Origin: Euborellia annulipes
Taxonomy: Eukaryota > Arthropoda > Insecta > Dermaptera > Anisolabididae
NCBI GenBank assembly: GCA_023213315.1
Contig: JAKCPI010010880.1
Coordinates: 224,461 to 288,460 of the forward strand
Direction: 5' to 3'
Length of the DNA stretch: 64,000 nucleotides
Within the stretch, counting starts at the first letter, position 1. Every line of letters begins with the position of its first letter. The notes beneath the pieces were generated by a model. That model was not told where the DNA came from and did not search any database. It worked only from the letters and a program-made list of their open reading frames with translations. A program made the position numbers and the translations under genes. Below, one piece after another: positions 33,560 to 47,200 of the stretch.

Positions 33560-34340
33560 AAAATGAACGAAAAAGTTTTTATACACGTTTTGAGGTCCCC
33601 TGAATCTGAAAAAGTGGTTTTCGCAACATGGTCTGTCTGTGTGTGTATGTCTGCCTGTCATAATACCTCAAGAACGAAAACTGCTATGGGGTTGAAATTT
33701 ATATATTTAAATTAGGTACCCCCTTGGGCAAGGGCGGATTCAGAGGTGTTTCTGGGGGGGGGGGGGGTAATCTGGAGTGATCGTCGCACAGCACACTATT
33801 TTTTCTTAATTTCAGTAATTTAAAGGCGCATTGTGTACTTGTTTGCCAGAATATAAATACAAATCAAATTTTTAAGTATTAATTTTTAAAATTTTACGTG
33901 AAAAATAAATTTTTTTGCAAAAAAAAAGGTATTTTTTCAAATCTCGGGAGGGGGGGGTAATTACCCCCTTACCCCCCCCCCCCTGTATCCGCCCTTGCCA
34001 TTGGGACATGACATGAAGCTTTTGAGCAAAATCGACCAAATAGTACTAGTACTTTACTTGTGTACTTTTTCAGTATTTTTTCAGATTTTCTCAAAATTCT
34101 CTACAACGATTTTGATTAAAATTTAAAAATCAATTATTTTTTAGATGCTCTTTAAAATGTATATTCTCATTTCGCTCTTGAAATCTTTTGAAGCCTACTT
34201 TACTTTTGTACTTCATAGGAAAGTTAGGAGAAATGGTTGCCATGGTAAAAACATCTGGTATGACAAGCACAGAACACAACTTTTGATTACCGAAGGTAAT
34301 AGAAAGTTGTGTGCAGTGCGATTAGTCACACCAGATTTTT
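33560..34340 (-). repeat. R1 repeat, copy 8, split by a hAT-type MITE
   Basis: 'GTTTTGAGGTCCCC' at 33587 to the head hairpin ending at about 34338. The sequence breaks after CCCTTGGG at 33728 and resumes at 33998. Confidence 0.75.
33729..33997. mobile_element. hAT-type MITE, 8-bp target duplication
   Basis: Ends CAAGGGCGGATTCAG and CTGTATCCGCCCTTG, G14 and C-runs inside, and flanks CCCTTGGG (33721-33728) and CCATTGGG (33998-34005). Inserted in an R1 copy. Confidence 0.8.
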
Positions 34341-34341
34341 T

Positions 34342-34455
34342 TAATTTAAGGTCTTTTTTGGCAACGGAGGCCATTTAGACCCCGACTCTATTTATTTCGA
34401 TTTATTGGTAGCCAATCAAATTGAAACATGAGACAGGATGCGAACCCACAACCCG
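34342..34455 (-). mobile_element. tRNA-derived SINE, family S2, 3' part and head remnant
   Basis: On the - strand: 'GGGTTGTGGGTTCGCATCCTG', 'TTTGATTGGCTACCAATAAAT' and 'TTGCCAAAAAAGACC'. The orientation places it between an R1 copy and the GIGYF 5' region. Confidence 0.6.
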
Positions 34456-34959
34456 CAAATAATAACTTATAAAAAAATAAAAGTTTATAAAATAGGATTC
34501 TCTCCGATACCATGGTCCATTCACAGATTCTAGGTCACATTTTATGACTTTAGGGTGAAATCTCTTTCAAAATTGTTTTAAATTTCTAATTTTAAATTTT
34601 GATTCACTTATAAGGAATAAAATGTATTTTTAATCACTTTGAAATGGGAGCCATCTACTTTTGATTATTCTTTTTGCCGCTAGGAGCGCTCATTTTCTTC
34701 CAATTACTCCGTGATTTTGTCCGAGTCGAAGAAAAGGAAAGCATCCTTTAAATCTTTCAGACATATTGCTGGATTTTATTGCTCTATCTTAATCTTAAAA
34801 AAAGGTATTTAACAGTATTTCCCATAATAAAATTGAAGCTCAGGCTTAAAAAAATACGATACAATATTCAATTTAATCTATTACAGTCCATTTATCATTC
34901 TATAAAAATAAAACAATAATTTGAACAAAAAGTTTTTGTATAAGAATAAAACCATTTCT

Positions 34960-35214
34960 TGCCACCTCGCCTAGTGTTGTGGTATTTCATGTTTATACAC
35001 ATATTCGCGGCTCCTATCCGTTAATTCTGCACGAAAACCTTGTATTGTTCTGTGAATAAGCATGACGCTCAGGTATTTATCATCCACAAATGTTTTTTCA
35101 TTATTTGTGACTAAAGTTATTTTTATATATTCGTCCTTCCCATATCCATGCTTTAGCTTTTGAGCAAAAGTTTAATATTTTTAAATGTAATATATTCTTT
35201 TTTTTTGAATACAG
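34960..35214 (+). promoter_or_regulatory. Putative GIGYF 5' UTR exon and leader intron
   Basis: A G+C-richer stretch (about 34960-35070) ends in GACGCTCAG|GTATTT, a possible donor at 35071, and the coding exon has a clear acceptor (T-run then ATACAG) at 35214. This suggests a non-coding first exon. The transcription start is not defined. Confidence 0.3.
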
Positions 35215-35227
35215 GCAATTTCCAAAA

Positions 35228-38200
35228 ATGACGGATTCCATGAAATTCGGTCCTGAATGGTATGTAAATTTTATCAATGAGAATGGACACATCTTTTTTT
35301 CTTCACTGCAATCAAGGAGTTCTCTAAAGATTTTTATTTTAATTTTTTAATTATTTTATTTAAGAGGCTTTAAAATCACTTATATTATAATTAAATTGTA
35401 GGTTGAGAAACCTAGATGGAAACCCTACACCTTCTCCCAGATGTCAATTGGCTGAATTTCGTTATGGAAAGGAAGAGATGTTGGCTCTCTTTGATCGAAG
35501 TGTTAAACCTCCTGATTCACTTATGGCTATACCATCATTACTTGTTGAAAAGACACAAACACCACTAACATTATCGCCCATGACAGAAGAAGAAACGGTT
35601 TGTTTGTTTGTTTTTTCTTTTTTAATTTTTATCATAATAATAAAATTTACATTTTATATAAACTCGCATGAATAAAGCTTTAATTATTAAAAGAAACAAT
35701 TTTTTTTCTATTTTACTCCAAATGATTATATATACTATAAGTAGATGGTTAAACAGCTGCTAGTTTAAATATATAGTAGACTATACCTGAATTTGATAAT
35801 TATACTGTTCAACAAAGTTAAATTACATTCATACGTTTTCTACGTGATTGTTTCATTGGTCTTTAAATTTTTTTTTATAATTTTCAATATTTCATCATTT
35901 TTATTTCCTTTTATAAAAACAATGAAATGATCACATATTAAAAACGAATGGATTTAATTTAAGTTTGTTATTCACTCAAGTAATTTTTAAGATATTTTTA
36001 AGGTGTACACTGAGGGACAATATTAAGTAATGCGTGTAATATTAACCCATGCGTTTTCTACTTGTGATTATTTCTTTGTTTTATAAAAGAAAATGAAAAT
36101 CTTTATTGAAAATTTTCTATGTTTGAACCATGAAAGTTTTCATAAAAAAATTTAGAATTTTTTTTTTAAACAATGAAATAATCGCAAGTAGAAAAGTCAT
36201 GGGTTGGACTTAATATTGTCCCTCACTGGCTTTAAACATAGTTATTAAGGTGTGAGTTTTTGGAAGTTAATCTAAATAATCATTTTTGTAAACTTTAAAA
36301 ATCGTGCCCTGAAAAATAAACAAAATCGACTTAGCAATTTATTCACTAGGATAATAGATATAAACACTTTTGAAAGCATCTTAGAACATGCACTATTATT
36401 ATATTTTCTACTGGTAACTCTTTTTTATTTACTTGTAAAATAAATTTAAAACCATATGCCATGAGTTTCAAAAGAAATGTTATACATGCTTTTTCATTAT
36501 ATAATCGTCCAGGGAGGAAAAATCCAGGGTAATGCCAAAATGGAGAGTCCTTGAAAAAAAAATCACATCCCCTTGCCAAGGGCAAATATTGGTTGGTCAC
36601 AAATTAAACTGCTATCAACCTTTTTAAATAATTAGGTTCAGTGTATAGCATGAATGCATGAAAGCATGAATAAATGAAATTTATATATTTTGTATGTCTA
36701 AAATAATTTTTTTAAGAAAAATTAAACTCTAACTCAAAGAAAAGATGAAATTTACATATTTTCCTGCTAGATTCATTAGTATAAAATAGACCATTTGAAC
36801 GATCCTATCTTTTCTAAGGTATAAATCACATAAATACTAAAAGATTAATACATATTTTATTTTATATAAAAAAATAATCACTTTTAAATAAAAAAAATTG
36901 TTTATTTAATAATTAAAGTCATTATATTATTTTTTTTAATTTTATACTTATTTTTTAAAGAGGCTTTCATTTTCTATTATTTTTTTATTTGTATTAATAT
37001 CCATTTTATAATTTTCAAAGTATCACCACCAAAAAATATGGTAAAGAGTATACTTTGAAAATAAATTCAATATCATTCTTGATTGCATATTCCATATAAA
37101 ATGAAATTTAAAAAATTTAATGTTTTAAGCTATTGATATTTTGAAGTTTCCCTTCTATTGAATTTTATTGCCATTATTTAGACAAGTAAAAACTATTATA
37201 ATTCCACACAAAACACCTCTATTAAAAAAATGTATATTATATATTACTTTTCTATTAAAATTCCTAGTATATATGATGATGAAAAATTAATACCGTTAAA
37301 ATAATAGAACAAAAAGCCTACCTTATATTATAATAATTTATGTGAAAATAATTACTTCTTTAAATATTATTTGATATTTTATTGGTATGTTTAGAGAATG
37401 TGGAATCCAAGGCCAAACAGCGAAACAGTTCTTCGACTGGCAGGAAAAGCCCCCCCAGGCAGTGGCACATCCGGTGGTGGAAGTTTAACCACAGGCCCGG
37501 GGGGGGCGAGGGGGAGGCAGAGGTGGATTAAGAGGAGCTCGTGGCGGGGTTGGAAGTGGAGGCATGCCTTTTCATTTTTCAAGAACATTAAGTTATGATG
37601 AATCTGGTGGTGATGGAGGCTCTTCTGGTCCGGATGGTCCTCCACCATTTCAACGTAGCATGCGATCTTTTGATCGCTCTCAGGTGAAAATAAATAACAA
37701 ATCCCAAACAACAGACATTGATTGATTTTTTTTTACTTCACATATAAAAATTTAATTTAGTTTGGTTGAACTTTATTGATTTTCCAAGAATATTTCGTCT
37801 AAAAGTCTATCTCTTTAGAATCAAAATTAATTAAAATTTAAATAAATTTCATAGTTCATATCTTTTATTTATGAATTTCGATCATTTTAAATTTTTATTA
37901 TGATAAATTAATTTTAATATTATAATTGTGATTGTTGAGTTATATCAAGGAAGGGAAACCAGAGACTGGCAGCCAAATTTTTTTCTTTAAATATTTTATT
38001 TGGCCGACGTTTCGGTCTCGATAGAGTCCATCTTCAGGGCCCAATAAGTGTCAAGAAAGTATATAAATTTTGCATTAGGCAACTATCATTGCAAGATCTC
38101 TGATCTGATGAGCATCATTACATATAGCTGCCTAATGCAAAATTTATGCTGTGGTCCAGTGGGTACTCTAAGTACAAATCGGAGGATCCGTGGTTCGACT

Positions 38201-41200
38201 ATCCGTGGTTCGACTCCCGGCGGCACACCCTTTTTTTCGGATATATGAATTAATAGGAATATATAATTGTAAAAATTTATATATTTTCTTGACACTTATT
38301 GGGCCCTGAAGTTGGCCTCTATCGAGTCCGAAACGTCGGCCCAATAAAAATTTAAGAAAAAAATTTGGCTGCTAGTATCTGCCTTCGCATCCTTCCTTGA
38401 TATAAATTAATTTTACTTACCGAGATTTATCTATTAGATGGATCGAGGCTGGAGTGAAAGAAATGGTGGAGAAACAACTGACTGGAATGGATCGACAAGT
38501 CCTAGGAAGGAATATGGCCAACGTGGTCCAAGCGGCGTTGGTTTAAGTGGTGGAAATGGGCCGAGTGGTGCTCCTGGAGGGAATAGTTTTGATAATTGGC
38601 GAAGACCTCATCGTGGTGGTGGGGAAGAGGAAGAAGGGTGGCGAGCATCTCGGATGGAGAAGTGGTCGAGATCTTCGAGTTGGCGAGATGGGGATAAAGG
38701 TATTTATTTTCTTTATTATCATTTGAAATATAAATAATCCTTTCTCTTGATTAAATCATTTACTCATATTACATCACATAATATTCTTATGCAATAATAA
38801 CACATATTCAGGTCTATTTATTCTATAAGCAAAAATGTAAACTTTTAACATCTGAAATCAGTGTTAATTCATTTTAATACCTCCTTGCCAGCAAAAACTT
38901 TAACCCCAAAGCGTAAACATTTTTTTTTTTTTTTTAACACTCACACTCACTTTCACATTCACACAGTCTTTTCGGCAACTTAGGCCATTCAAGACTTTGA
39001 CGATAACCGTTATTATTTATAATATCTATTGGGCCCGTTAACATTTATCAATAATGTCATGTCTAGGGGATGCCTTTAATATTTTAACGCTGTATTTAAT
39101 GCATAACAAGGTCTTTAACCTAAAAAGTAAGGTTAAGATTTTGACAGTTTTGAGATAAAAGCAATATGCTAACGTCGCTGTTAAAACTTTCTTTAGAGAA
39201 TAGCATTTTTTAGACGCTGGTGTGGCCCTCGGGCTTGGCGTAGTTGGTAGCGCGCCTGTCTTGAATACCAAGAGGGTTCAGATCCCAGGCAGTACGATGA
39301 TTTTATTTAAGCCATTTGGATACCAAATGGCTTAAATAAGAATGCCTGGACCCCCATTTGATATATTTACAAATAACGGGTATCGATTAAAGTCTTAAAT
39401 GGCCTAAGTTGCCGAAAAGACTGTGTATGGATGTGTGAATGTGAAATAAGTGTGAAAAAAAAGAAAAAAACGCCGGTAGGGGGGGATAGCCCTACTAGAT
39501 TGAAAATAATCGCTGTTAAAACTTTGTTTAGAGAATAGCATTTTTAACGGTGATGTTATTACTTTACTTGTTAACACCTAATTTATGATGTTAAATTTTA
39601 AAGTCTGTTTTTAATAATAGACTTGATTACATTTTTTTTTTCAGAAACATCTTTTGAGAAAGAGAATTCATTTAAATATCGGAATTTGGGAGATGGTAGG
39701 GAGAACACTCGCAGACCTTGGGATGATGGTCACCGCGGTCATCACCATATGGGGGGAGGTGGAAATAGTGGTCATCGGAGCCAACTCAATCATGAAGACG
39801 ACACTCTTCCAGAATGGGCGACAGAACATGCTGATGGAGGAGGTAGCTTTGATTCTTCAGGTGCCTTTCATCACATTGCAGGTATTTACCTCTTCACCCA
39901 ATAGTATTAACAAAGTACATTGATCAACTTCTTTAAACTTATTGTTTATTTATCTTACATGCGATTCATATCAAAATCATTCCCAAAACATAGTTCAACA
40001 TTGAACTTGTCTTAAAGTGATAGTAACTAAATCAGAAGCTATTATTACTTTACTAAAGGGTGGGTTGTAATTCTTTTGTTTTGTTTCTTATGTTATTGAT
40101 ATATCGACGAATGCCGGAGAAAAAAAATTGGTCTCCGATTTTTACTTTCTCTTACCTATATATCATCGGTCCAGTGCAGGACCGATCTAACTCAAAAAAT
40201 CTGGTGGGACTGATCACACAGCACACAACTTTCTCTTACCTTTGGTAATCGAAAGTTGTGTCCTATGCTTGTTACACCAGATTTTTTGTATTGACATATA
40301 TTAGTTTCCCCGATATATTACTATTCAAGATGTAAAATTTTTTTTTTTTAAAGAAAAAACATTCACACTTTTTCTCATTCACACTCACACTCGACACACA
40401 TTCACACAGTCTTTTCGGCAACTAAGGCCATTTAAGACTTTAGACGATAACCGTTGTAATTAATATATCTATTTGGGGTTCAGGCATTTCTATTTAAGCC
40501 ATCTGGTATCCAAATGGCTTAAATAAAATCATCGGACTGCCTGGGTCCGAACCCGCGACGTTTGGTATAGGAGGGAGGCGCTCACCTACTACGCCAAACT
40601 CGGGGGCTTGTAAAATTTATAAACATGAGAATATATTTATATTTTGTTAGCATGGCAACCATTTCTCCTATCTTCCTATGAAGTTCAAGAGTAAAATAGT
40701 CTTCAAACAATTTTGAGAGCAAAATGAGGATATACATTTGAAAGAGCATCTAATAAATAATCGAAAAAAACTGAAAAAGTGCATCAGTAAAGTACTAATA
40801 CTCTTGGCCGATTTTGTTCAAAAGCTTATTTTCACTAAAACTAATCGAAAGGGTTACAGGAGGGTGTCTTAACTTAAATATAAAATTCCAGCCTCGGAGC
40901 TCAATTCCTTTATGCTTAAAATTGAACACACACAAACGGACCATGTGGCGAAAACGACTTTTTTGGATTCAGGGGACCTCAAAACGTGTAACACGCGTTC
41001 ATCAAAATCTCGATATCGAATTTCTGACATGAATCCAATACTTTATATATATTCATATATAGGTAAGAGAAAGTAAAAAGCATTTTTTCAGGAGAGCTGA
41101 TTCAAGTTTCTGCGTTTCCTTTCCGTTCATAACCGTTGCCTGCGTTATCTGATTGCTGAAATTTTGCACGAGTCATCTTAATCATAGAACTCTCCTGTAA

Positions 41201-44200
41201 ATTTCCAAAGGTTTTTCCCACCCTCATGTTGAATACACATTACTATTTTTTTTTTTCAGTTATTTCCGGGAAACACTCCAAAATGATCCTTTCTTGCACC
41301 AAAATATTTCTACCAATAATGAAATATAGAGATGATTCACTCTTGCACGGCATCCCGCTCCACAAATCCAAGATGACTCACTTATCCGCGCTCAATCTAG
41401 GGATGATCCACTTTTCTCAATTTAAAGATAATTTGTGCAAAAAACTCAAAATCCCTTTTTTTAGTTAGACCTGTCCTGTATTAGACCGATATGTTATCTA
41501 GAGTGAGAAAGTATTGAGAACATGTCAAACATTCGATGTCGAGATTTTGATAGATATCTACGTTTTGAGGTCCCCTGAGTCCAAAAAAGTGGTTCTTTTT
41601 TCTATTATCTCTCCTGGACAGTTAAAATAAGATTTTGAACAAAATCGGCTAAAAAGTACTGGGACTTTATTGAAGTACTTTTCAGTTTTTTTCCATTTTC
41701 TCAAAATTGACTCTAACGATTTTTATTAAAATTTATAAATCAACTTTTTTTTAGATGCTCTTTAAAAAGTATATCAGTAAAATTTTTCGTTAAAATTATC
41801 TGAAGTACACTTTATTGATGCATTATTTCAGATTTTACCCTTTTTTGTGTATAAAATAGTTAAATATGATATCTCGTCACAAAAAATCTGGTGTGACAGC
41901 ACAGTACTACATTCTCTTACCTTCGTTAATCGAAAGTTGTGCGTTTTGTCACACTAGATTTTTTTTCTTAAAGATGAGTGTTTGGTCTTGAAAATGAAAA
42001 GGTTATACTTTTGGGTTTTTCAACTTAATTTTTTTGATCATTCTTCATTCATAAATTTTATAAATAATACTTGTTTTAAAGAAAACAAATATTTATAAAT
42101 ATATAATGAATAAAATCAAGCATTGCAAAACTACATTGCATTTGAGCACAGGATATTGCATAATTATTAAAAGGAATTTTTATAATTTATAATTATCATT
42201 ATAAAAAACTATTAATGAAAATATTTAGAGTATCTTTATTGAATAAAGAAATCGTAAGTTGCACCTATTTTGAAAAAATATAAACTCTGACCTAACCGGG
42301 ATGGGGATGAGCCTTCGACCCCTGGACCCTCTCCAGCTGTGAAACTGAAAAAAAAAAAATTAAACTCTCAAGGTCAGCACTATTTAAATATAATTTTAGT
42401 TAAATCATTTTTTAGAAAGAGGGCTAAGATTCAAAAGAACTTTCTCAAGAATGGAATATTATTTTTCATTTACTTACCCTTTAGACAATACATTTAAAAT
42501 TTTATTAAAATAAAGTGAAAAATAAAAAAAAAAAATTTAGGGTGGATTGGGGAATTTTTATTATTTTTCAGAGATTTAATTTATTTAATAATTATTATAA
42601 TTAATTGGCTTTAATTTTCACAAGGAAAATGCTTTCCAATGTGAAAATTCTGAATTCGTGGGTCCTAGTCCTGTTCTAGTTCAGGAGAATTTAAGTCATA
42701 GAAATATATGATAGTGGGGAGGAGACGATCTAAATAAATTGGCCCGATAATTATCTCCAAGTTTAATTATTAATAACCTTCTCAATCATAATAGAAATAC
42801 AGTAGACAGAAATCAATAATGCGGCTCTTGAGTGGGTCCCGTAAATTGGCCTGTGTGTCTGTCTGTGTGGGCTTTTTCAAGCATGAAGGAAATGAGCTAC
42901 GAGATTGAAATTTCATATTTAAGTTAGGCACCTCCCCCCCCTGAGGCGTGAAAATAAGCTTTTGAACAAAATAGGCAAAAAAGCACTAGTACTTTAATAA
43001 TGTTCTTTTTCAGCTTTTTTGATTTTCTCAAAATTCGCTCCAACAATTTTGATTAAAATTCAAAAATTAATTAATTTTTCGATACTCTTTCAAATCTATA
43101 TTCTCATTTTGCTCTCAAAATTGTTTGAAGACCACTTTTCCCCTTGTACTTCATAAGAAAGATAGAAATGGTTGACATGGCATCAAAATATAAATGTTTA
43201 TACATTTTTTTTTTCGGGCCCTCGCACCTTGGTGTAGTTGCTAGCGTGCTGGCCTTCTATACCAAGGGTTGCGGGTTCGGATCCCAGCCAGTCCGATCAT
43301 TTTATTTAAGCCATTTGGATATCAAATGGTGTTTTTGCTCAAATGATATGCGTTCAGCCTTATATGGCCTAAGTTGCCGAAAAGACTGTCTGTATGTGTG
43401 TTTGAGTGTGAATGGGGAAAAAGTCTAAGTGTTGGTATAAAAAAAAAAATATTTCTTGAAGAATTTAGTATATATATATAAATAAATAAATAAATATAAA
43501 TATATATATATATATGTTATATGTCGATACAAAAAATCTGGTATGACAAGCACAGAAGACAACTCTCACTTACTGAAGATAAGAAAAAGTTGTGTGCTGT
43601 GCGACCAGTCACACCAGATTTTGACTTTCTCTTACCTATTGTATATTATGTTACTCTCTCAATAATCTCTTAAGACGAGACAAAAATGAGTTTTTTTTTT
43701 TTTTTAATTAAACCTATACAATAGATTGTAGGAAAACTCTACTCTTTATTAAGAAAAATATTAATTTCATTTTTTGTTTTTAGGCATGGGAGGTTCTGGT
43801 AGCTCTTCTAGCAATACAGGCGGAGGCGGTGGCGGCGGTGGTGGAGGTGGCTATTCAGAAGATGAAGATGAAGATACTATAGTAGCTACATCAAGGAAAA
43901 GAAGGCAACATTCGGAAAACAGTATGAACCGAACAAATAAACCTAGAGGATCTCAAGCTGCTAATTCAAGTAGCGAAGACTCACCTCCACCACCGCCGCC
44001 ACATACCATTAATGAATCTAGAACAAGTGCCAAGACTTCACAAGAAGGTATAATTTTTGAAATCCTGAATAATAATTCTTTTTATCTACAAAATATTAAT
44101 TTCCTTATTTTTTTTTTTTAGCATTACCAACTTCGAAATCATTGCCTGCCCTTTCTGAACCAGCCACAACAACTTCCACATCTTCATTAAAAAAATCTCA

Positions 44201-47200
44201 AGAAGCTTCACCAGATTCATTTTCAACTGCCAATACATCTTCCAATTCTTATTCGGATACAATTAACACAACATCACAATCAATTAAAATTAATTCTCAT
44301 TTATCATCTGCTTCTGAAACCAAAATTTCCGACTCTTCCACATCCCCAGAAATGAAATCCAATTCAGATATACTCAGAAGAATCCCTGACGAACATCCAG
44401 ACTCTACTTCAGTTATGCCCTCAGAAACAACAGTTCCTGTATCATTACCAATTCAAACTTCTGGTACAACACTTCATCAATCTTCTGTGATTTTAGACCA
44501 TTGTCACATAACATCATCACGGTAAATTGAAAATTTTGTTATTTATATAATTTCATAGGATCTCAAACCAGGATTGATCCAATTTTGTTATTTATTTTGA
44601 ATTGAATCCATTATGTGATTTTATCTGATAGAACAAATTGTCCATTCGGAAAGTGATTTTCTTTAACATACAGACAAAATTTTAGAGTGCATTCTTCCAT
44701 ACATAAGCTGCCCATGCCAATTTAACCCAAAGCTTACATTCAAGATATTGAGTATTTTTACTTTATCTTACCTATATATGTAAATGTATATAGAGAGAAG
44801 TATTGGATTCATGTCAAAAATTCGATGTCGAGATTTTGATGGATATACACGTTTTGAGGTCCCCTGAATCCAAAAAACTGTTTTTCGCGACATTGTCTGT
44901 CTATGTGTGGCTGTGATTTTGTTCAAAATATCTCAAGAACGAAAAGCGCTATGAGGTTGAAATTTTATATTTATGTTAGGTACCCCCTGGAACGTGACAC
45001 GAAGCTTTTGAACCAATTTGTCCAAGGAATACTACTTGACTGATTACTTTTTTCGATTTTCTCAAAATTCGCTCCACCGATTTTGATTAAAATTCAAAAA
45101 TCAATTATTTTTTAAATGCTCTTTAAAATGTATATTCTCATTTTGCCATTGAAATCTTCTGAAAACCACTTTACTCTTGTACTTCATAGGAAAGATAAGT
45201 GAAATGGTTGCCATGGTAACAAAATACAAATATTTTCCCATGATTATAAATGTTATATATTGAATTCTAATATATCGGCGGAAACTAAATTTATCTCGTC
45301 ACAAAAAAATCTGGTATGCAAGCAAGCACAGAACAACTTTCTCTTACCTTCGGTAATCGAAAATTGTGTGCTGTGCGACCAATCACATCAGATTTTTATT
45401 CATTATCCTTCTCTCTGCTACTGAGGCCATATAGGGGTTTAACTTGTTAATTTAAAGAAACTAAATTTTTACCGCACACGAAATTTTTGCCGCCCCGCGT
45501 AACATTTTCCCTTTTGCGGAACCTAAGTTTTTCACCCCGCGGGAAAAATTTTTTTACAGGGCTATATTATTTCGTATAGTGGGGCCGATCAAACATTTCG
45601 GGTGGGGGGGGGGGGGGAACGAAACCCTCTAATATCTGTATATTCCTATAAATGTATAGAAAATCGATATAAAATCTATTAATCGGATGATGTTCAGGGA
45701 ATTTTCCTGACTTTGCTATCAAAAGGTTTTTTTATTAGTCATAAGCTGGACACCTCTGATCTCTTAATTTATTTTTGTCGATAGATGTGGTGCTTGCCGA
45801 GTGCCTGGCAAGACGGGAATTATATGCATTTGTAAAATTTCGGAAAGGGGCCCGGGCCTCCTCGCCCCCCCCCCCCTTATATACGCCCCTTATTTAAGAT
45901 TTAAGCTTTTCGTTGTAAATTAAAATTAAATATACAAATTAAACACTAGGTTATTTGTTTCAAAGGTTTTATTAACCATATGTATTTCGACAATTACTTG
46001 TCATCATCAGAAATGATTACATTCTAAAACATAATATAATCACTTCACAAATAGAGTTTCAAGTTAATTTTTAATTAATAAAACCTTTGAAACAAATAAC
46101 ATAGTGTTTAATTTGTATATTTAATTTAATTTTTAATAATAATAATATTATTTTAATTATTTATTGTTCCGGGGGGACGTTCCACACGTTAATTACTCGG
46201 GGTCATCCACCCACGGTTTTGCCGAGCTTGGCACTGCCTAGAGTCCCTTAATTGAAAAGATTTTTTGTCTATAATTAATATATTTAAATCCCACATTCTT
46301 TATTTGAATAAAATTAAAATTTGATTTTAATTAATTATATTCTTTGCTTTTATTTATTGATTTCATAACCTCAATAGCTATCAGCAATGAACAAGACACT
46401 TAAAATAATTTTTTTAAAAAGCTGGAACAAATTTAAATACAAATAAATGTTGTATATCATTTCACTCGGGAGAAGGCGTAATTTTATAACATACAACTTG
46501 TTAAGAAAAGTAAAAAAATATGCCAATGACACTTTGGATTTTTTTTATTATGCTTTTGCTCTACACTAACTAGGATAACCTTTATATGAAATAATAAGTG
46601 AATTTCTTAATTTTTTAGTTCCGCTTATTGTTTTAGCCAAAAATAAAAAAAAAATCGCATTTATCTTGAGGTTCATATTATTTATTCAAGGAATAAATAT
46701 TCAATGAATATTATTAATGTGTTGTTATTGTTTTAGTCAACCTTCTTCAGATGATCAATTAGAACATATGAATGAAGCAGCAGTGGATCTCGTATCAAAA
46801 TTAATTGAAGAACCCCATCATCCCCCACCACCACCACCACCTCCCCCAATCGCACAACTCCAACAACAGTATAGGGCAGCAGCACAGGTGGCTGTTTCTG
46901 CCCCTCCGCCTCCACAATCAATTAACTATGGAGCTGATAAATGGTTTTATCGGGATCCTCAAGGGGAAGTTCAAGGTAATTAAATTTAAGTCACTTAAAA
47001 CTTTTCATTTTATCTAATTCCAAAATTCGCTTTTTATTTTCATTTTTTTTTTTTTTTTATAATTAAATTTAAAAAAAAAAATTATATTTTAATAAATTTA
47101 CTTTTTTATTACTTTACAGGTCCATTCACATCTGCAGAAATGAACGAATGGTTTCGTGCGGGTTATTTTGGACTTAATTTGCTCGTCAGAAGAGCCTGTG

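Noticed and set aside
41226..41468. 80-codon forward frame
   Set aside because: No splice-phase agreement with GIGYF exons 5 and 6, no recognisable domain, and neighbouring sequence is R1 repeat.
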